Below are positions 36,404-45,400 of a stretch of 64,000 bases of DNA, piece after piece. How positions within the stretch are numbered: position 1 is the stretch's first letter; each line of letters begins with the position of its first letter. The translations under genes were made by a program, and so were the position numbers. This DNA comes from CBDBES01 sp965204465. Lineage in GTDB: Bacteria > Spirochaetota > Leptospiria > Turneriellales > CBDBES01. The stretch is taken from the NCBI GenBank assembly GCA_965204465.1, contig CBDBES010000002.1, positions 1,178,001 to 1,242,000 on the forward strand, in the 5' to 3' direction. Under the pieces are notes generated by a model that had not been told where the DNA came from, ran no database searches, and saw only the letters and a list, made by a program, of their open reading frames with translations.

Positions 36404-36721
36404 ATGGAATCCCTACCAAAAGAAAAATCTGACAAGAATAAAGACGAAATGAGTTTTGAAAAATCTATGGAGAAATTAGAACAGATCGTAAGAAGGCTTG
36501 AAGAGGGTAAAGATTCCCTGGAAGAATGCATGGCACTTTATGAAGAGGGTAGTCGACTAAAAAATTATTGTTCAAAGAAACTAAAAGAAGCAGAGGGTAA
36601 ATGGGAAATCCTTAAAAAAGAAAAAGATGAAAATATAAAAATTTCCGATACAGAAGATAAAAAAATATCTTCAATGGAGAATAGCCCATCCTCTGAAGAA
36701 GAACAATCTGATATGTTCTGA
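36404..36721 (+). CDS. xseB: Exodeoxyribonuclease VII small subunit
   Basis: XseB of 105 residues; the family core is FEKSMEKLEQIVRRLEEGKDSLEECMALYEEGSRL, an antiparallel coiled coil that binds XseA in ExoVII. The core is followed by about 40 Lys/Glu/Ser-rich residues beyond the usual length. The xseA partner is not in the window. Stop and next start overlap as TGATG (36719-36723), so xseB and kdsD are translationally coupled. No Shine-Dalgarno site precedes the ATG, but TATAAA lies about 15 bp upstream. Confidence 0.9.
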   Translation: MESLPKEKSDKNKDEMSFEKSMEKLEQIVRRLEEGKDSLEECMALYEEGSRLKNYCSKKLKEAEGKWEILKKEKDENIKISDTEDKKISSMENSPSSEEEQSDMF

Positions 36722-37716
36722 TGCCAAAGAAATTCTTGAATATCATCCGGAATACTTTGACCGCACAATTAGAAGCCATTCAATTAAATCTTTCCAATAC
36801 TGATTTTATACTGCAGATCGAAGAGGCTGCCCGTTTAATGGTATCTTCTCCCAGGATCGTCGTAACGGGGATGGGGAAATCTGGTTTGATTGCCCGTAAA
36901 GTAGCCGCCACCTTGACATCTGTTGGTAGTGCGGCTACTTTTCTGCATCCAGCGGATGCATTGCATGGAGATATAGGTCACATCAGTAAAAAAGAGATTG
37001 TACTTGCTTTTAGCCATTCAGGGGAAACCAGAGAACTCATAGAATTACTACCTCATATTCAATTACTCTCTGGGAAACTGATCGTCGTTTCTGGAAATTC
37101 AAAAAGCGCACTCATTAAAGAAGCGAATAAGTCAATTATATATAAGATCAATAAAGAAGGATGCCCCCTGGAGTTGGCTCCGATGGCTTCTACTACAATT
37201 TCTCTAGCCATAGGAGATGCAATTGCTGCAGCCTTAATTAAAATGAAAGATTTTAAAATAGAGGATTTTAGTCGTTTTCATCCGGCGGGTTCTTTAGGGA
37301 AGAGGATCCTTACAAAAGTTAAGGATGTGATGATACATGATCCAAAAATTTATTTGAAAAAAGAGAGTAGCTTCTCAGAAATTTTAACCAATATGGTATC
37401 CAGCAATTTGGGTGCGGTATTGGTGGTCGGATCAAAAGGACATTTAAGAGGCATTATTACGGATGGTGACTTAAAAAGATTCCTGGACCAGGGAGCAAAA
37501 AAAAATGAAGCCATTCTAAAAAAAATGTGGGAGAAAAAGGCCATAGAAATAATGACTTCTAATCCTCATTATGTTCTTGGAAATGTGCTGTTAGAAAAGG
37601 CGCTGGCCATAATGAATGAGTATAAAATATATACTCTCCCGGTATTGAACTCTAAAAAGAAACCAATTGGTATACTAAGAATGCATGATCTGATTGGCTT
37701 TAGTGGGATAACTTAA
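36721..37716 (+). CDS. kdsD: Arabinose-5-phosphate isomerase (SIS + CBS)
   Basis: KdsD/GutQ-type isomerase of 331 residues making D-arabinose-5-phosphate from ribulose-5-phosphate, first step to KDO for LPS. The SIS domain has VTGMGKSGLIARKVAATLTSVGS, ADALHGDIGHI and AFSHSGETREL; two CBS domains follow (VKDVMIHDPKIYLK and IEIMTSNPHYVLGN). Presence implies a KDO-containing outer membrane. Coupled to xseB by TGATG. Its final 42 bp overlap the 3' end of the convergent GGDEF gene. Confidence 0.94.
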   Translation: MPKKFLNIIRNTLTAQLEAIQLNLSNTDFILQIEEAARLMVSSPRIVVTGMGKSGLIARKVAATLTSVGSAATFLHPADALHGDIGHISKKEIVLAFSHSGETRELIELLPHIQLLSGKLIVVSGNSKSALIKEANKSIIYKINKEGCPLELAPMASTTISLAIGDAIAAALIKMKDFKIEDFSRFHPAGSLGKRILTKVKDVMIHDPKIYLKKESSFSEILTNMVSSNLGAVLVVGSKGHLRGIITDGDLKRFLDQGAKKNEAILKKMWEKKAIEIMTSNPHYVLGNVLLEKALAIMNEYKIYTLPVLNSKKKPIGILRMHDLIGFSGIT

Positions 37717-38760
37717 TTTGATCGTATTTCTACCCGATCTTTTTGCATTATAGAGTGCTTTGTCACAGCGTTCAAAAAATGAGCAGGAAGCCTGGTCGAT
37801 TTTTCTATCATATTCCGCAGCTCCAATGGATAATGTCACTCTGATATTTTTTTTCTCTGTATTCTTTAGATGTCCTATATCAAATTGTTGAATTTTATTT
37901 CTGATTTTTTCTGCAAAACTCTTTGCGCTTTTTAAATTATTGCCTGGTAAAATGATCGCAAATTCTTCACCTCCATAACGACATGCTATATCTTTTTCTC
38001 TGCAATTATTAGAAAGTATCTTGGCTACCCTTTTTAAAACATAATCTCCTGTTTGGTGTCCATGAGTGTCGTTAAATTCTTTAAAATGATCAATATCCGC
38101 CAAAAGTAGAGAAAAGGTTGTCCCATTAAGATTTGCGATTGAAATATTTTTTTTCAGCATTTCCTGGAAATAATGATTTATCTTGAGCTCTGTCATCATA
38201 TCCACTGTCGCCATTTCATACAAATGAGCATTGGCGACTGCTACAGAAGCGATAGAAGCAAGATCACTGAAAAATATTTTTTCTTCTTCCGTATAGATTT
38301 CTCCTCCTATCTTAGGCCCAATGAGAATAATGCCATTTATCTTCTTTTTATTTATAAAAGGAACGACTAAAAGATCCTTATTTAACTTAGACAGTTGCTT
38401 TATATCCATTTTAAAATTTTTACTCTTTGTCACCGAAATTTTTTTTAGTTCTGCCAAAGTGAAAACTCTGTTATGATCGGCAAAAAAGCGGATCAGATCG
38501 TTCTTTTCTGGTATATTGAATTCTTTTATACGCGAAATAGAAAAACCTATAAAATTATCCAACAACATAAATTCTTTCTGATGTACCCTTGGTTTGATAT
38601 AGATGCCAATTTGAAGAGTCTTAGCCTGTGCCAGAGAAACATTTAGAATGGATTCTATCAGAGAAGATAAATTCAAGTCAGAATTCAATGCCTTAGAAAT
38701 ATCAATCAGCTGCTTTTGGTCATATATCTTCTTTTCAAGGGATTTAAGAGTCCGAGACAT
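37675..38760 (-). CDS. GAF-GGDEF diguanylate cyclase
   Basis: A soluble c-di-GMP synthase of 361 residues. An N-terminal coiled-coil and GAF-like domain (residues about 15-185) precede a GGDEF domain with metal Asp222 (ADIDHFKEFND), substrate HGHQTGDYVL, and catalytic GGEEF at 263-267. An RxxD inhibitory I-site (254-257, REKD) sits five residues upstream, so product inhibition is likely. No membrane span or signal. It occupies the place after trmD where rplS is usually found, 12 bp from trmD, perhaps as the last gene of that operon. The stop overlaps kdsD by 42 bp, convergent. Confidence 0.92.
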   Translation of the reverse strand: MSRTLKSLEKKIYDQKQLIDISKALNSDLNLSSLIESILNVSLAQAKTLQIGIYIKPRVHQKEFMLLDNFIGFSISRIKEFNIPEKNDLIRFFADHNRVFTLAELKKISVTKSKNFKMDIKQLSKLNKDLLVVPFINKKKINGIILIGPKIGGEIYTEEEKIFFSDLASIASVAVANAHLYEMATVDMMTELKINHYFQEMLKKNISIANLNGTTFSLLLADIDHFKEFNDTHGHQTGDYVLKRVAKILSNNCREKDIACRYGGEEFAIILPGNNLKSAKSFAEKIRNKIQQFDIGHLKNTEKKNIRVTLSIGAAEYDRKIDQASCSFFERCDKALYNAKRSGRNTIKLSYPTKANQIMHS

Positions 38761-38771
38761 ATTATTTATTT

Positions 38772-39431
38772 TTAGCCTTTTTTATTTGCGTTTTTATTTC
38801 TCCATTCACGAATTTTTTCATGATTCCCTGAAAATAGAATATCTGGTACCTTTAAACCTTTATAGTCGGCCGGCCGTGTATATTGAGGATATTCAATATA
38901 ACCTGATTTACAAAATGATTCTTCTTTAAGGGATTCCGGGTTCCCCATGAAACCTGGAATGAGTCTGCTGATACTGTCCATGATACTTAAAGCAGCAGGT
39001 TCTCCCCCAGATAAAATATAATTCCCAATGGATATGGACTCATCTGCAATTTCATCGGCAACTCTTTGGTCGACTCCTTCATAATGACCACATATAAGAC
39101 TTAAAGTTATATTTTGTGACTGATCAAATAATCTCTTTGCAACAGATTGATCAAAACTTTCCCCTCTGGGAGAAAGTAAAATTACGTGAGTAGCTTCTTT
39201 CTTTTTGATCTTGCGAACGGACAGGTCAATTGGTTCTATCATCAATATCATACCAGCACCCCCCCCATATGGAGAATCATCTACTTTATTATAAGAATTT
39301 AGGGCGAAATCTCTTAGATTATGAATATCTACTTCGATGAGCTTTTCTCTGCATGCCCTTCCTAACAGGCTGCTCTTTAGAGGGGATTCAAAAAAATCTG
39401 GAAACAAGGTAATTATATTAAATTTCAGCAT
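38772..39431 (-). CDS. trmD: tRNA (guanine-N1)-methyltransferase
   Basis: SPOUT-class m1G37 methyltransferase of 219 residues. Motifs are NIITLFPDFFESP at the start, SPYGGGAGM, LICGHYEGVDQRV and ISIGNYILSGGEPAA, which form the knotted SAM site. In the tRNA-modification role it prevents +1 frameshifting. Eight G (coding strand, 39266-39259) encode the triple Gly before AGM. It lies 5 bp after rimM. Confidence 0.96.
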   Translation of the reverse strand: MLKFNIITLFPDFFESPLKSSLLGRACREKLIEVDIHNLRDFALNSYNKVDDSPYGGGAGMILMIEPIDLSVRKIKKKEATHVILLSPRGESFDQSVAKRLFDQSQNITLSLICGHYEGVDQRVADEIADESISIGNYILSGGEPAALSIMDSISRLIPGFMGNPESLKEESFCKSGYIEYPQYTRPADYKGLKVPDILFSGNHEKIREWRNKNANKKG

Positions 39432-39435
39432 GATT

Positions 39436-40005
39436 TTATTCCTCTATGAGTTGGTTCAAATCCTTGGTTAAAATTCTATTTTTAGATATTTCTGTTTTAA
39501 CAATGTAATCGCTTTTAGCAGGAAGCATAAATTCTTTTGATCCATTTTCGGGTTGTATCACAAAAATTATATTTGAACCATTTTCTTCAATGCGTGAAAT
39601 TTTCCCCAAAAGCTTGTGATCTTCTGAATCCATCACTCTCAGGTCCAGATATTCAAAGAGATAAGGATTCTCCGAGTCACTGAATCTGCGAATAGCGTCT
39701 TCTAATTTTAAGCCAATATATAGTCCCTTCCATAATTCAACTTCCTTTCTTGAATCTATATCTTTTGCCTTGAGGATAAAATATTTTTGCTGTTTTTTTG
39801 AACTTTCTATTGTGATATCTTTAATAAATTTTGGATCGATCAATAATCCGTCTTTTGGATCATTGCTTTCGTATAAAGAAATGGATTCTTCTTTAGATAA
39901 ATGCAAGAAAAAATCGCCAAAAGAGATCACTTTAAATTCTCCTTTGACCCCCTTTGCCTTTTGAACTCTTCCAAGATTCAGAAATTTGTTGCTGGAATTA
40001 ATCAA
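39436..40005 (-). CDS. rimM: Ribosome maturation factor
   Basis: RimM of 189 residues, a 30S assembly factor that binds S19. N-terminal NLGRVQKAKGVKGEFKVISFGDF and C-terminal PRC-barrel region (YLDLRVMDSEDHKLLGKISRI, PAKSDYIVKTEI) are clear. The start overlaps khpA by 8 bp and trmD follows by 5 bp, the standard rpsP-khpA-rimM-trmD unit. Confidence 0.93.
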   Translation of the reverse strand: MINSSNKFLNLGRVQKAKGVKGEFKVISFGDFFLHLSKEESISLYESNDPKDGLLIDPKFIKDITIESSKKQQKYFILKAKDIDSRKEVELWKGLYIGLKLEDAIRRFSDSENPYLFEYLDLRVMDSEDHKLLGKISRIEENGSNIIFVIQPENGSKEFMLPAKSDYIVKTEISKNRILTKDLNQLIEE

Positions 40006-40300
40006 TAACTTCTAAATTGATCTTATTGAATATTTTATTTTCGCCATTTATAAAGGTCTTTTTAGAAGGGAGTGCCTGTAGCAATGTACGAATTGCCTTA
40101 ATGATCTTTCCATTCTTGCCAATGACCAAGCCTATTTCTTCGGGATGGACTTTTAATTCTAGTACAAGAGAATAGGGGCCATCAATTGGATTGATAGAAA
40201 CATCATTATGCTTTTGGACCAGACTCTTTGCTACAAATTCTAGTAGAGCAATGGGATCAGACTGAATTTGCTTTTTATTATTTTCCAGTTTTTCGGACAT
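39998..40300 (-). CDS. khpA: KH-domain RNA-binding protein KhpA
   Basis: A 100-residue single type II KH domain with the GxxG loop GKNG in LVIGKNGKIIKAIRTLLQA. KhpA proteins bind RNA, often with KhpB, and affect cell division and sRNA biology in Firmicutes. It overlaps the end of rpsP by 23 bp and the start of rimM by 8 bp, as expected for this operon. Confidence 0.9.
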   Translation of the reverse strand: MSEKLENNKKQIQSDPIALLEFVAKSLVQKHNDVSINPIDGPYSLVLELKVHPEEIGLVIGKNGKIIKAIRTLLQALPSKKTFINGENKIFNKINLEVID

Positions 40301-40643
40301 TTGATGTATGGCCTTTTTTAGAAGAATTATTCTCTTTTTTCATTTTTTTTGGTTTTTCTTTCTTGGATTTTAAAGTATTTTTACTTTCTATAAACTCTTT
40401 CCAGATACCCTGTTTTACTAATATACTTTTTACTGTATTAGAAGGTTGTGCACCATTGCCAAGCCATTTTTTAATTTTATCTATATCTATCCTTATTTGT
40501 TTATCCTCAGGAAGAATGGGATGGTAAAGACCAAGTATCTCTAAAAATTTACCATCTCTTTTAGCCGCAGATGATGCAGCTACAATTCTGTAGAAAGGAA
40601 GTTTTTTTCTGCCAAATCTTTGTAATCTTAATTTAACCTGCAA
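40278..40643 (-). CDS. rpsP: 30S ribosomal protein S16
   Basis: bS16 core KLRLQRFGRKKLPFYRIVAASSAAKRDGKFLEILGLYHPI is unmistakable; total length 121 residues, with a C-terminal Lys/Ser-rich tail of about 35 residues beyond the usual end. First gene of rpsP-khpA-rimM-trmD. A TTGACA on the minus strand (40702-40697) may serve as its -35; the end of the IS481 element lies only 86 bp upstream of the start, so native promoter parts may be displaced. Confidence 0.95.
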   Translation of the reverse strand: MQVKLRLQRFGRKKLPFYRIVAASSAAKRDGKFLEILGLYHPILPEDKQIRIDIDKIKKWLGNGAQPSNTVKSILVKQGIWKEFIESKNTLKSKKEKPKKMKKENNSSKKGHTSNVRKTGK

Positions 40644-40704
40644 TGAAAAAATGACCTCTTAATAAGATATTGCCATATTCTATTGCAGAGGCCGTCTGTC
40701 AAGT

Positions 40705-40732
40705 TATATTGGTTTTATGCGTTGTAGAAACC
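40705..40732. repeat. Direct repeat left of the IS481 element
   Basis: TATATTGGTTTTATGCGT then TGTAGAAACC; the right copy at 41933-41959 has TATATTGGTTTTATGCGT then GTAGAACCC. It is 27-28 bp with one indel, too long for an ordinary IS481 target duplication. Confidence 0.6.
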
Positions 40733-40750
40733 AATGACATATCTTACACA

Positions 40751-41758
40751 TTAAGAAGCTATTTTAGTCATTCTATTCCGATGGAACCTTTGATATGGCG
40801 TCAAGTTATTTAATGAAGAGTGCGGGCGGATCTTATTATACCAATTCACAAAGTTATCTACGATAGTCTGAATCTCAATAATACTCATTCCATTTTTAAT
40901 TTTACCTTCAAGGGCTCTCTTCAAGGTTTGATTGAAACGCTCTACTTTACCATTCAGCTCTGGCGTTCCTGGACGGATCAATTTATGCTCAATACCTGCT
41001 TCTCTTAAATATTCTTCAAAGCCACTGATCACAGACTTTTTTTTTCTCCTGGGATTCTCTTGGGAAACATATTTAGAAGTAAACTCGACTCCATTATCTG
41101 TTTGTATTTTTTGTGGCATCTCAAATTTTTCCACAAATTTTTTGATCCCATTGGTAGCTTCATAGTTACTATGTTCATCAGCTATGTGTACCACCACAGT
41201 TCGTGAACAATCATCTATAACTGGATAGGCCTTCACAGAATGCCCGTTGTTATCTACTATCCCAAGGTTCACAGTATCCGTCTGAACCCTCTCTAATGGC
41301 TCCTGAAGGGCATAACGCTTTGTATGGCTGTTTTTTCGAGGTATTCTATATTGTTGGGAAATATTCTTGCGCCTGAAGATATATCCTAATGTGGAAGCAT
41401 GTATCTCAATTCCATGATCCCTTTTTAATAATAGGGTTGTCAATTTAGCACCTGCATTATAGTTATCCTTTCTGACTTGGATAGCCAGATCAATGACGCT
41501 CTGGTCTATAGACTTTGAATTACTTTTAGGTTTTCTAGATATGTCTAAAAGTGCCTCCATATTATACTTTGTCTTTCTCAATCTTCTGATCCAGAAATAA
41601 TATGTTTGTCGGGCATGACCAAATTTGTCAGAGGTTAATTTAACATTGCCCGATTGTAAGGCTCTTATCAGGAATAATGCTCTCTTGCGTATTATATGAT
41701 TTTTTATTCCTTTCAGATTTTCCTGTATAATTGAAATTTCTTGTTCATTATTTTTCAT
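40751..41758 (-). CDS. IS481-family DDE transposase
   Basis: A full-length transposase of 335 residues. An N-terminal helix-turn-helix (SDKFGHARQTYYFWIRR) precedes a DDE core: Asp in VQTDTVNL, Asp in QTDNGVEFTS, and Glu in NGKVERFNQT, with the C-terminal YNKIRPHSSLNNLTPYQR motif. No internal stop or frameshift. It is the youngest-looking mobile gene in the window. Confidence 0.95.
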   Translation of the reverse strand: MKNNEQEISIIQENLKGIKNHIIRKRALFLIRALQSGNVKLTSDKFGHARQTYYFWIRRLRKTKYNMEALLDISRKPKSNSKSIDQSVIDLAIQVRKDNYNAGAKLTTLLLKRDHGIEIHASTLGYIFRRKNISQQYRIPRKNSHTKRYALQEPLERVQTDTVNLGIVDNNGHSVKAYPVIDDCSRTVVVHIADEHSNYEATNGIKKFVEKFEMPQKIQTDNGVEFTSKYVSQENPRRKKKSVISGFEEYLREAGIEHKLIRPGTPELNGKVERFNQTLKRALEGKIKNGMSIIEIQTIVDNFVNWYNKIRPHSSLNNLTPYQRFHRNRMTKIAS

Positions 41759-41825
41759 ATTTCAATCCTTGATAATTTATTTCTAAAATAGACTTAGGGA
41801 TAAACTGCTTTATTCAGTCCAGAAA

Positions 41826-41876
41826 ATTTCAGGTAGTCGTTCGGTTCGGTTCCCTCACCTTCCTCCTACCTGAAAT
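41826..41876. repeat. Hairpin inside the IS481 element
   Basis: ATTTCAGGTAG at 41826-41836 and CTACCTGAAAT at 41866-41876 form an 11-bp perfect stem with a 29-nt loop, between the transposase start and the right end. It may block read-in transcription, a protection used by several IS families; this is inference. Confidence 0.55.
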
Positions 41877-41960
41877 CATGGCCCCTACCCTGGGGATCTA
41901 ACAAGTAGTGTAAGATATGTCATTGGTTATTGTATATTGGTTTTATGCGTGTAGAACCCG

Positions 41961-42442
41961 ATTTTCCTTGCCAATATAGAATATTTTATTATCTATTGGA
42001 TCAACTTAAATTGTTTATTGATGAGCTTGAAAGCCTTGAAGCCAGGAAGAAAGAGGTAGAAGAAGAGATCAAACTTATCGGCTTTCAATTCTATAAAGAA
42101 GTAGAAATTCTTACCAGTGCGAAAGGGATCAGTGTTCTCTCTGCTTTAGCCATCATGGCAGATATTTGTGATATAAAGAGATTTCCCAACAAAAAACACC
42201 TTTGTTCATATTTGAGGAGTGCACCTGCTGTTGAAAGCTCTAATGAGATCACCAAAATTAAAAAAACGAACAAGTTTTCAAGGAAATTAGCTATGGGGTT
42301 TATTACACAGTCTGTTGCACATATCAAAAAAGCAAATCCTGGACTTAATAAGTGGTATACTAAAAAAACACAAAAGGGTAGCAAAGGCAAAATAAGAAGA
42401 GAAGGTAACAAAGTTGACACCATCATAGACGTTTGCCCATGA
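41961..42442 (+). pseudogene. IS110-family transposase C-terminal fragment
   Basis: About 160 codons of the transposase_20 domain: LTSAKGISVLSALAIMADI (the Ser-containing GIS motif), IKRFPNKKHLCSYLRSAP and later NKFSRKLAMGFITQSVAH. The N-terminal DEDD RuvC-like domain is missing and the last ~10 residues (EGNKVDTIIDVC) look frameshifted. It begins right after the right flanking repeat of the IS481 element. A remnant with no activity expected. No bridge-RNA-bearing end could be located. Confidence 0.8.
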
Positions 42443-42450
42443 GTGGAGTC

Positions 42451-45400
42451 TTAAAAAAATTTAATCTTATCAATCTCTTGCATGAGTTCATGCGTTTTTT
42501 TTAAGGCTATAATTATTTTCTGATAATGGGTAATATCATCAAAGGATAATTTTCTGCCTTTTCTATCTTTTAACCATTTTTGGGCAGGCTGGTAGCCTCC
42601 AATATAAAACTCCCATGAAATAAGAGGTACATTTTCAAAATACTGGTTGCCGTTGATATAGACTTTACCTTTTAAATTGCTTTGAGTTTCATAATAAACT
42701 TTCTCTACATGGTTTTCACCCTCTATAGGATATTTTGTGATGGCCTTTTCTAGTCCAGGACTTTCCAGTAGATGGAATTTCCGCAGCGCAGAACCCAATT
42801 TGGCCAACACCCAGAAAGTTTTTTGATCTTTAGGGTAGGGTATTCTTGGAAAGTCTATTCTTAAAAATTCCTGATATTTTTTACGATAGGTAGGGGAATG
42901 AAGTACAGCATAAATATAATCCAATAGATCAACAGGAGAGAAATTTTTCTTGCCCTTTTGCTTCGATTCTATTACGAGTTTTAGATTAAGTTTTTCTTCA
43001 ATTAAGGTAACTTGTTTTTCTTTGAAGTTAGGCTTTCTTATACCATTGACTTTTTCGTATAATTCCATCTGGTTTGAATTTTCTTCATCAGAGTTTTCTT
43101 CATATAAGTAAAGAGGAAAGAAATAGGTCTGGTCACTAGCAGAATGTAAATCGCATATTATGTTGGATAAGAATACTCTATCAAATTTTTGATTTTGCGG
43201 GAAAGATCGGGAAGTCATTAAACCAATATTCTTTCGGTCAATGAAATGGATCATAGTCTTTGTTCTTGGATAAGCAATAAAGCCTTTGGTTTTACCTGTA
43301 AAAATAGTCCTTCTGATATCAAAAGGGCGATATAATATATTCATTGTAGTAGTTTTATTTTTAGTTAAATCGTCCTTAGCATTTGAAATTGTCCAATCTC
43401 TACCATCAGGAGGTAAATCATATTTTGATCTAATTACTGCTTCTTTCAAATCACTAAAATTATTTTTGATCTCTTTCCAGGAAAAATCATCAAACTGAAT
43501 AGTAAGTTTATCTCTTTTGGTTTGTATTCCAGAATTATAGTTATCAAATAATTCTGTAACTTTAAAGCCATTTTCATATTCTGATCTATTCTTAAAATCC
43601 TTTGGTACAAAAAAATAATAAGGTTCTTTCAATTTTAATTTTTTCCATTTCAATGGATGAAGTTTACTTTCTGCCAATTCTTTGTATTTATTTTCTCTTA
43701 AACCATATAGATCTTTATGCCAAACTTCGGCTGGTTTTTTTAAGGTTTGAGGATACTTGATCATTAAAGAAATACCCACCCCTTGCTGAATATCAAATAC
43801 ATTTTCATCCTTGCTACCATCAGGACTTTTTTCCTTTTTCTTGCTATTACCATGCAGATCAAAAACATAGATCTTATCAAAGGTTTCTAGCAGATGCTTT
43901 CTCATTTGCCTGTGAGTTACTCCATCATAAAAAGAGTTATTCGTGATCATGGCTAAAATACCCTGCTTGTTTTTTTCAATAAAATATTCTGCAAGACGAA
44001 TGAATTTTATATAATCATCATCTAAATTTATCTTTTTCTCATATAACTTTCTTTTATAATCTTCTATTTTGCCCTGAATCCACTTTCCTCTATTCATAGA
44101 ACTAATACTATAAGGGGGATTTCCTATTACTACCATGACAGGAGAACTGTCTTTGATCTTATTTGCCTCTTCTGCTTCTTGGGTCAGCCATTCAATAAAG
44201 CCTATTGGCCCTATTTTCGAATCATAGACTTCTTCTAATGAATTGGTCAAATATACATTGAAGCGATGTCCACCATTTGATGGATGTGTATATCCAGTAT
44301 TTTTGAATAATAGATCCAGCTTTAAATGGCATATTGCATAACTTGCCATGAGTATCTCAAAGCCATGCAATCTGGGCTTTAAATGTTCTTCTACATAGTT
44401 ATTCCAAACCCCCTGCTGGCCTTTGAAATTAGAATGGATCTGATTTATGATTTCTGCTAGAAAAGTACCCGTACCTGTCGCTGGATCCAATATCTGAACC
44501 TTATGTACTTCTTTTTCTATTGTTTTTTCTTCATTGTTCTTTGTTTTAATTTTTACCTTAGAAGTATTGGCCAAACCCTTTGATAGTTTAAACTCTGTTT
44601 TAAGAATATCGTCTACTGCCCTGACAATGAATTTAACCACCGTATCCGGAGTATAGTATACCCCCCTCTTCTTTCGAATAGCTGGATCATATTTAGCCAG
44701 AAAGGTCTCGTAAAAATGGATCATGGGATCTTCTTTTGACTTATCTGGATCAAAGGATTTAAGTAAATGATCTGTATCTACATGTTTAAAAATATCCGCC
44801 AGATCATCCACTACCCAGGTAACCCTTTCATCCAATTCAGGGCCTGCTATATAGTTGAAAAGTTTTCTTAAAAAAGGATTCGACTTTGGCACATAGTAAC
44901 TCGCCGTTTTTCTATTGAAAATATCTTTAGAATTATGATCCATATTAAATCGGGCTGCAAATAGCCCATAGGCGATCGTTTGCGCATAAATATCGGCAAA
45001 ACGTTTTTCATCCAGGTCATGTATAAGTATTTTCCTAAAAGCATTGAGCTGATCTCTTAAAGATGTATTCTTAGACTTATCTTCTGTAACTAATGTTTTA
45101 TAGAAGGTTTCTTTCATCAGCTGGGCTTTGTGAGCCATCATTACTGCTAATTCTTCAGATGATTTGATCGTTTTACCTTTAAATTTTATGAAAGCATTGA
45201 AAAGATTTTGAAATAGAGAATAATTTTTTGGGAAAAGAATGAATTGTTTATTCTTGATTTTAGCAATTTGTACAGTTTCAACTCTTTCACCATATCTATA
45301 GAAATAAAATTCCAAATAATTGGTTAGAATAAAGTTATCCAAGCCTTTAACATAACGATTTATTTGTTCGCTGGATTCGATACTTTCTAAGTCAATACCA

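Larger units (their letters stand above)
40729..41928 (-). mobile_element. IS481-family insertion sequence, apparently intact
   Basis: An element of 1200 bp between inverted repeats of 21 bp that match perfectly: left 40729-40749 (begins AACCAATGACATATC), right 41908-41928 (its reverse complement). It carries one transposase on the minus strand. A hairpin of ATTTCAGGTAG and CTACCTGAAAT lies between gene start and right end (41826-41876). A remnant of the same element, 172 bp with 6 differences, is at 63226-63397. The outer repeat may include flanking sequence, since the remnant diverges just outside ACATATC. Confidence 0.85.
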
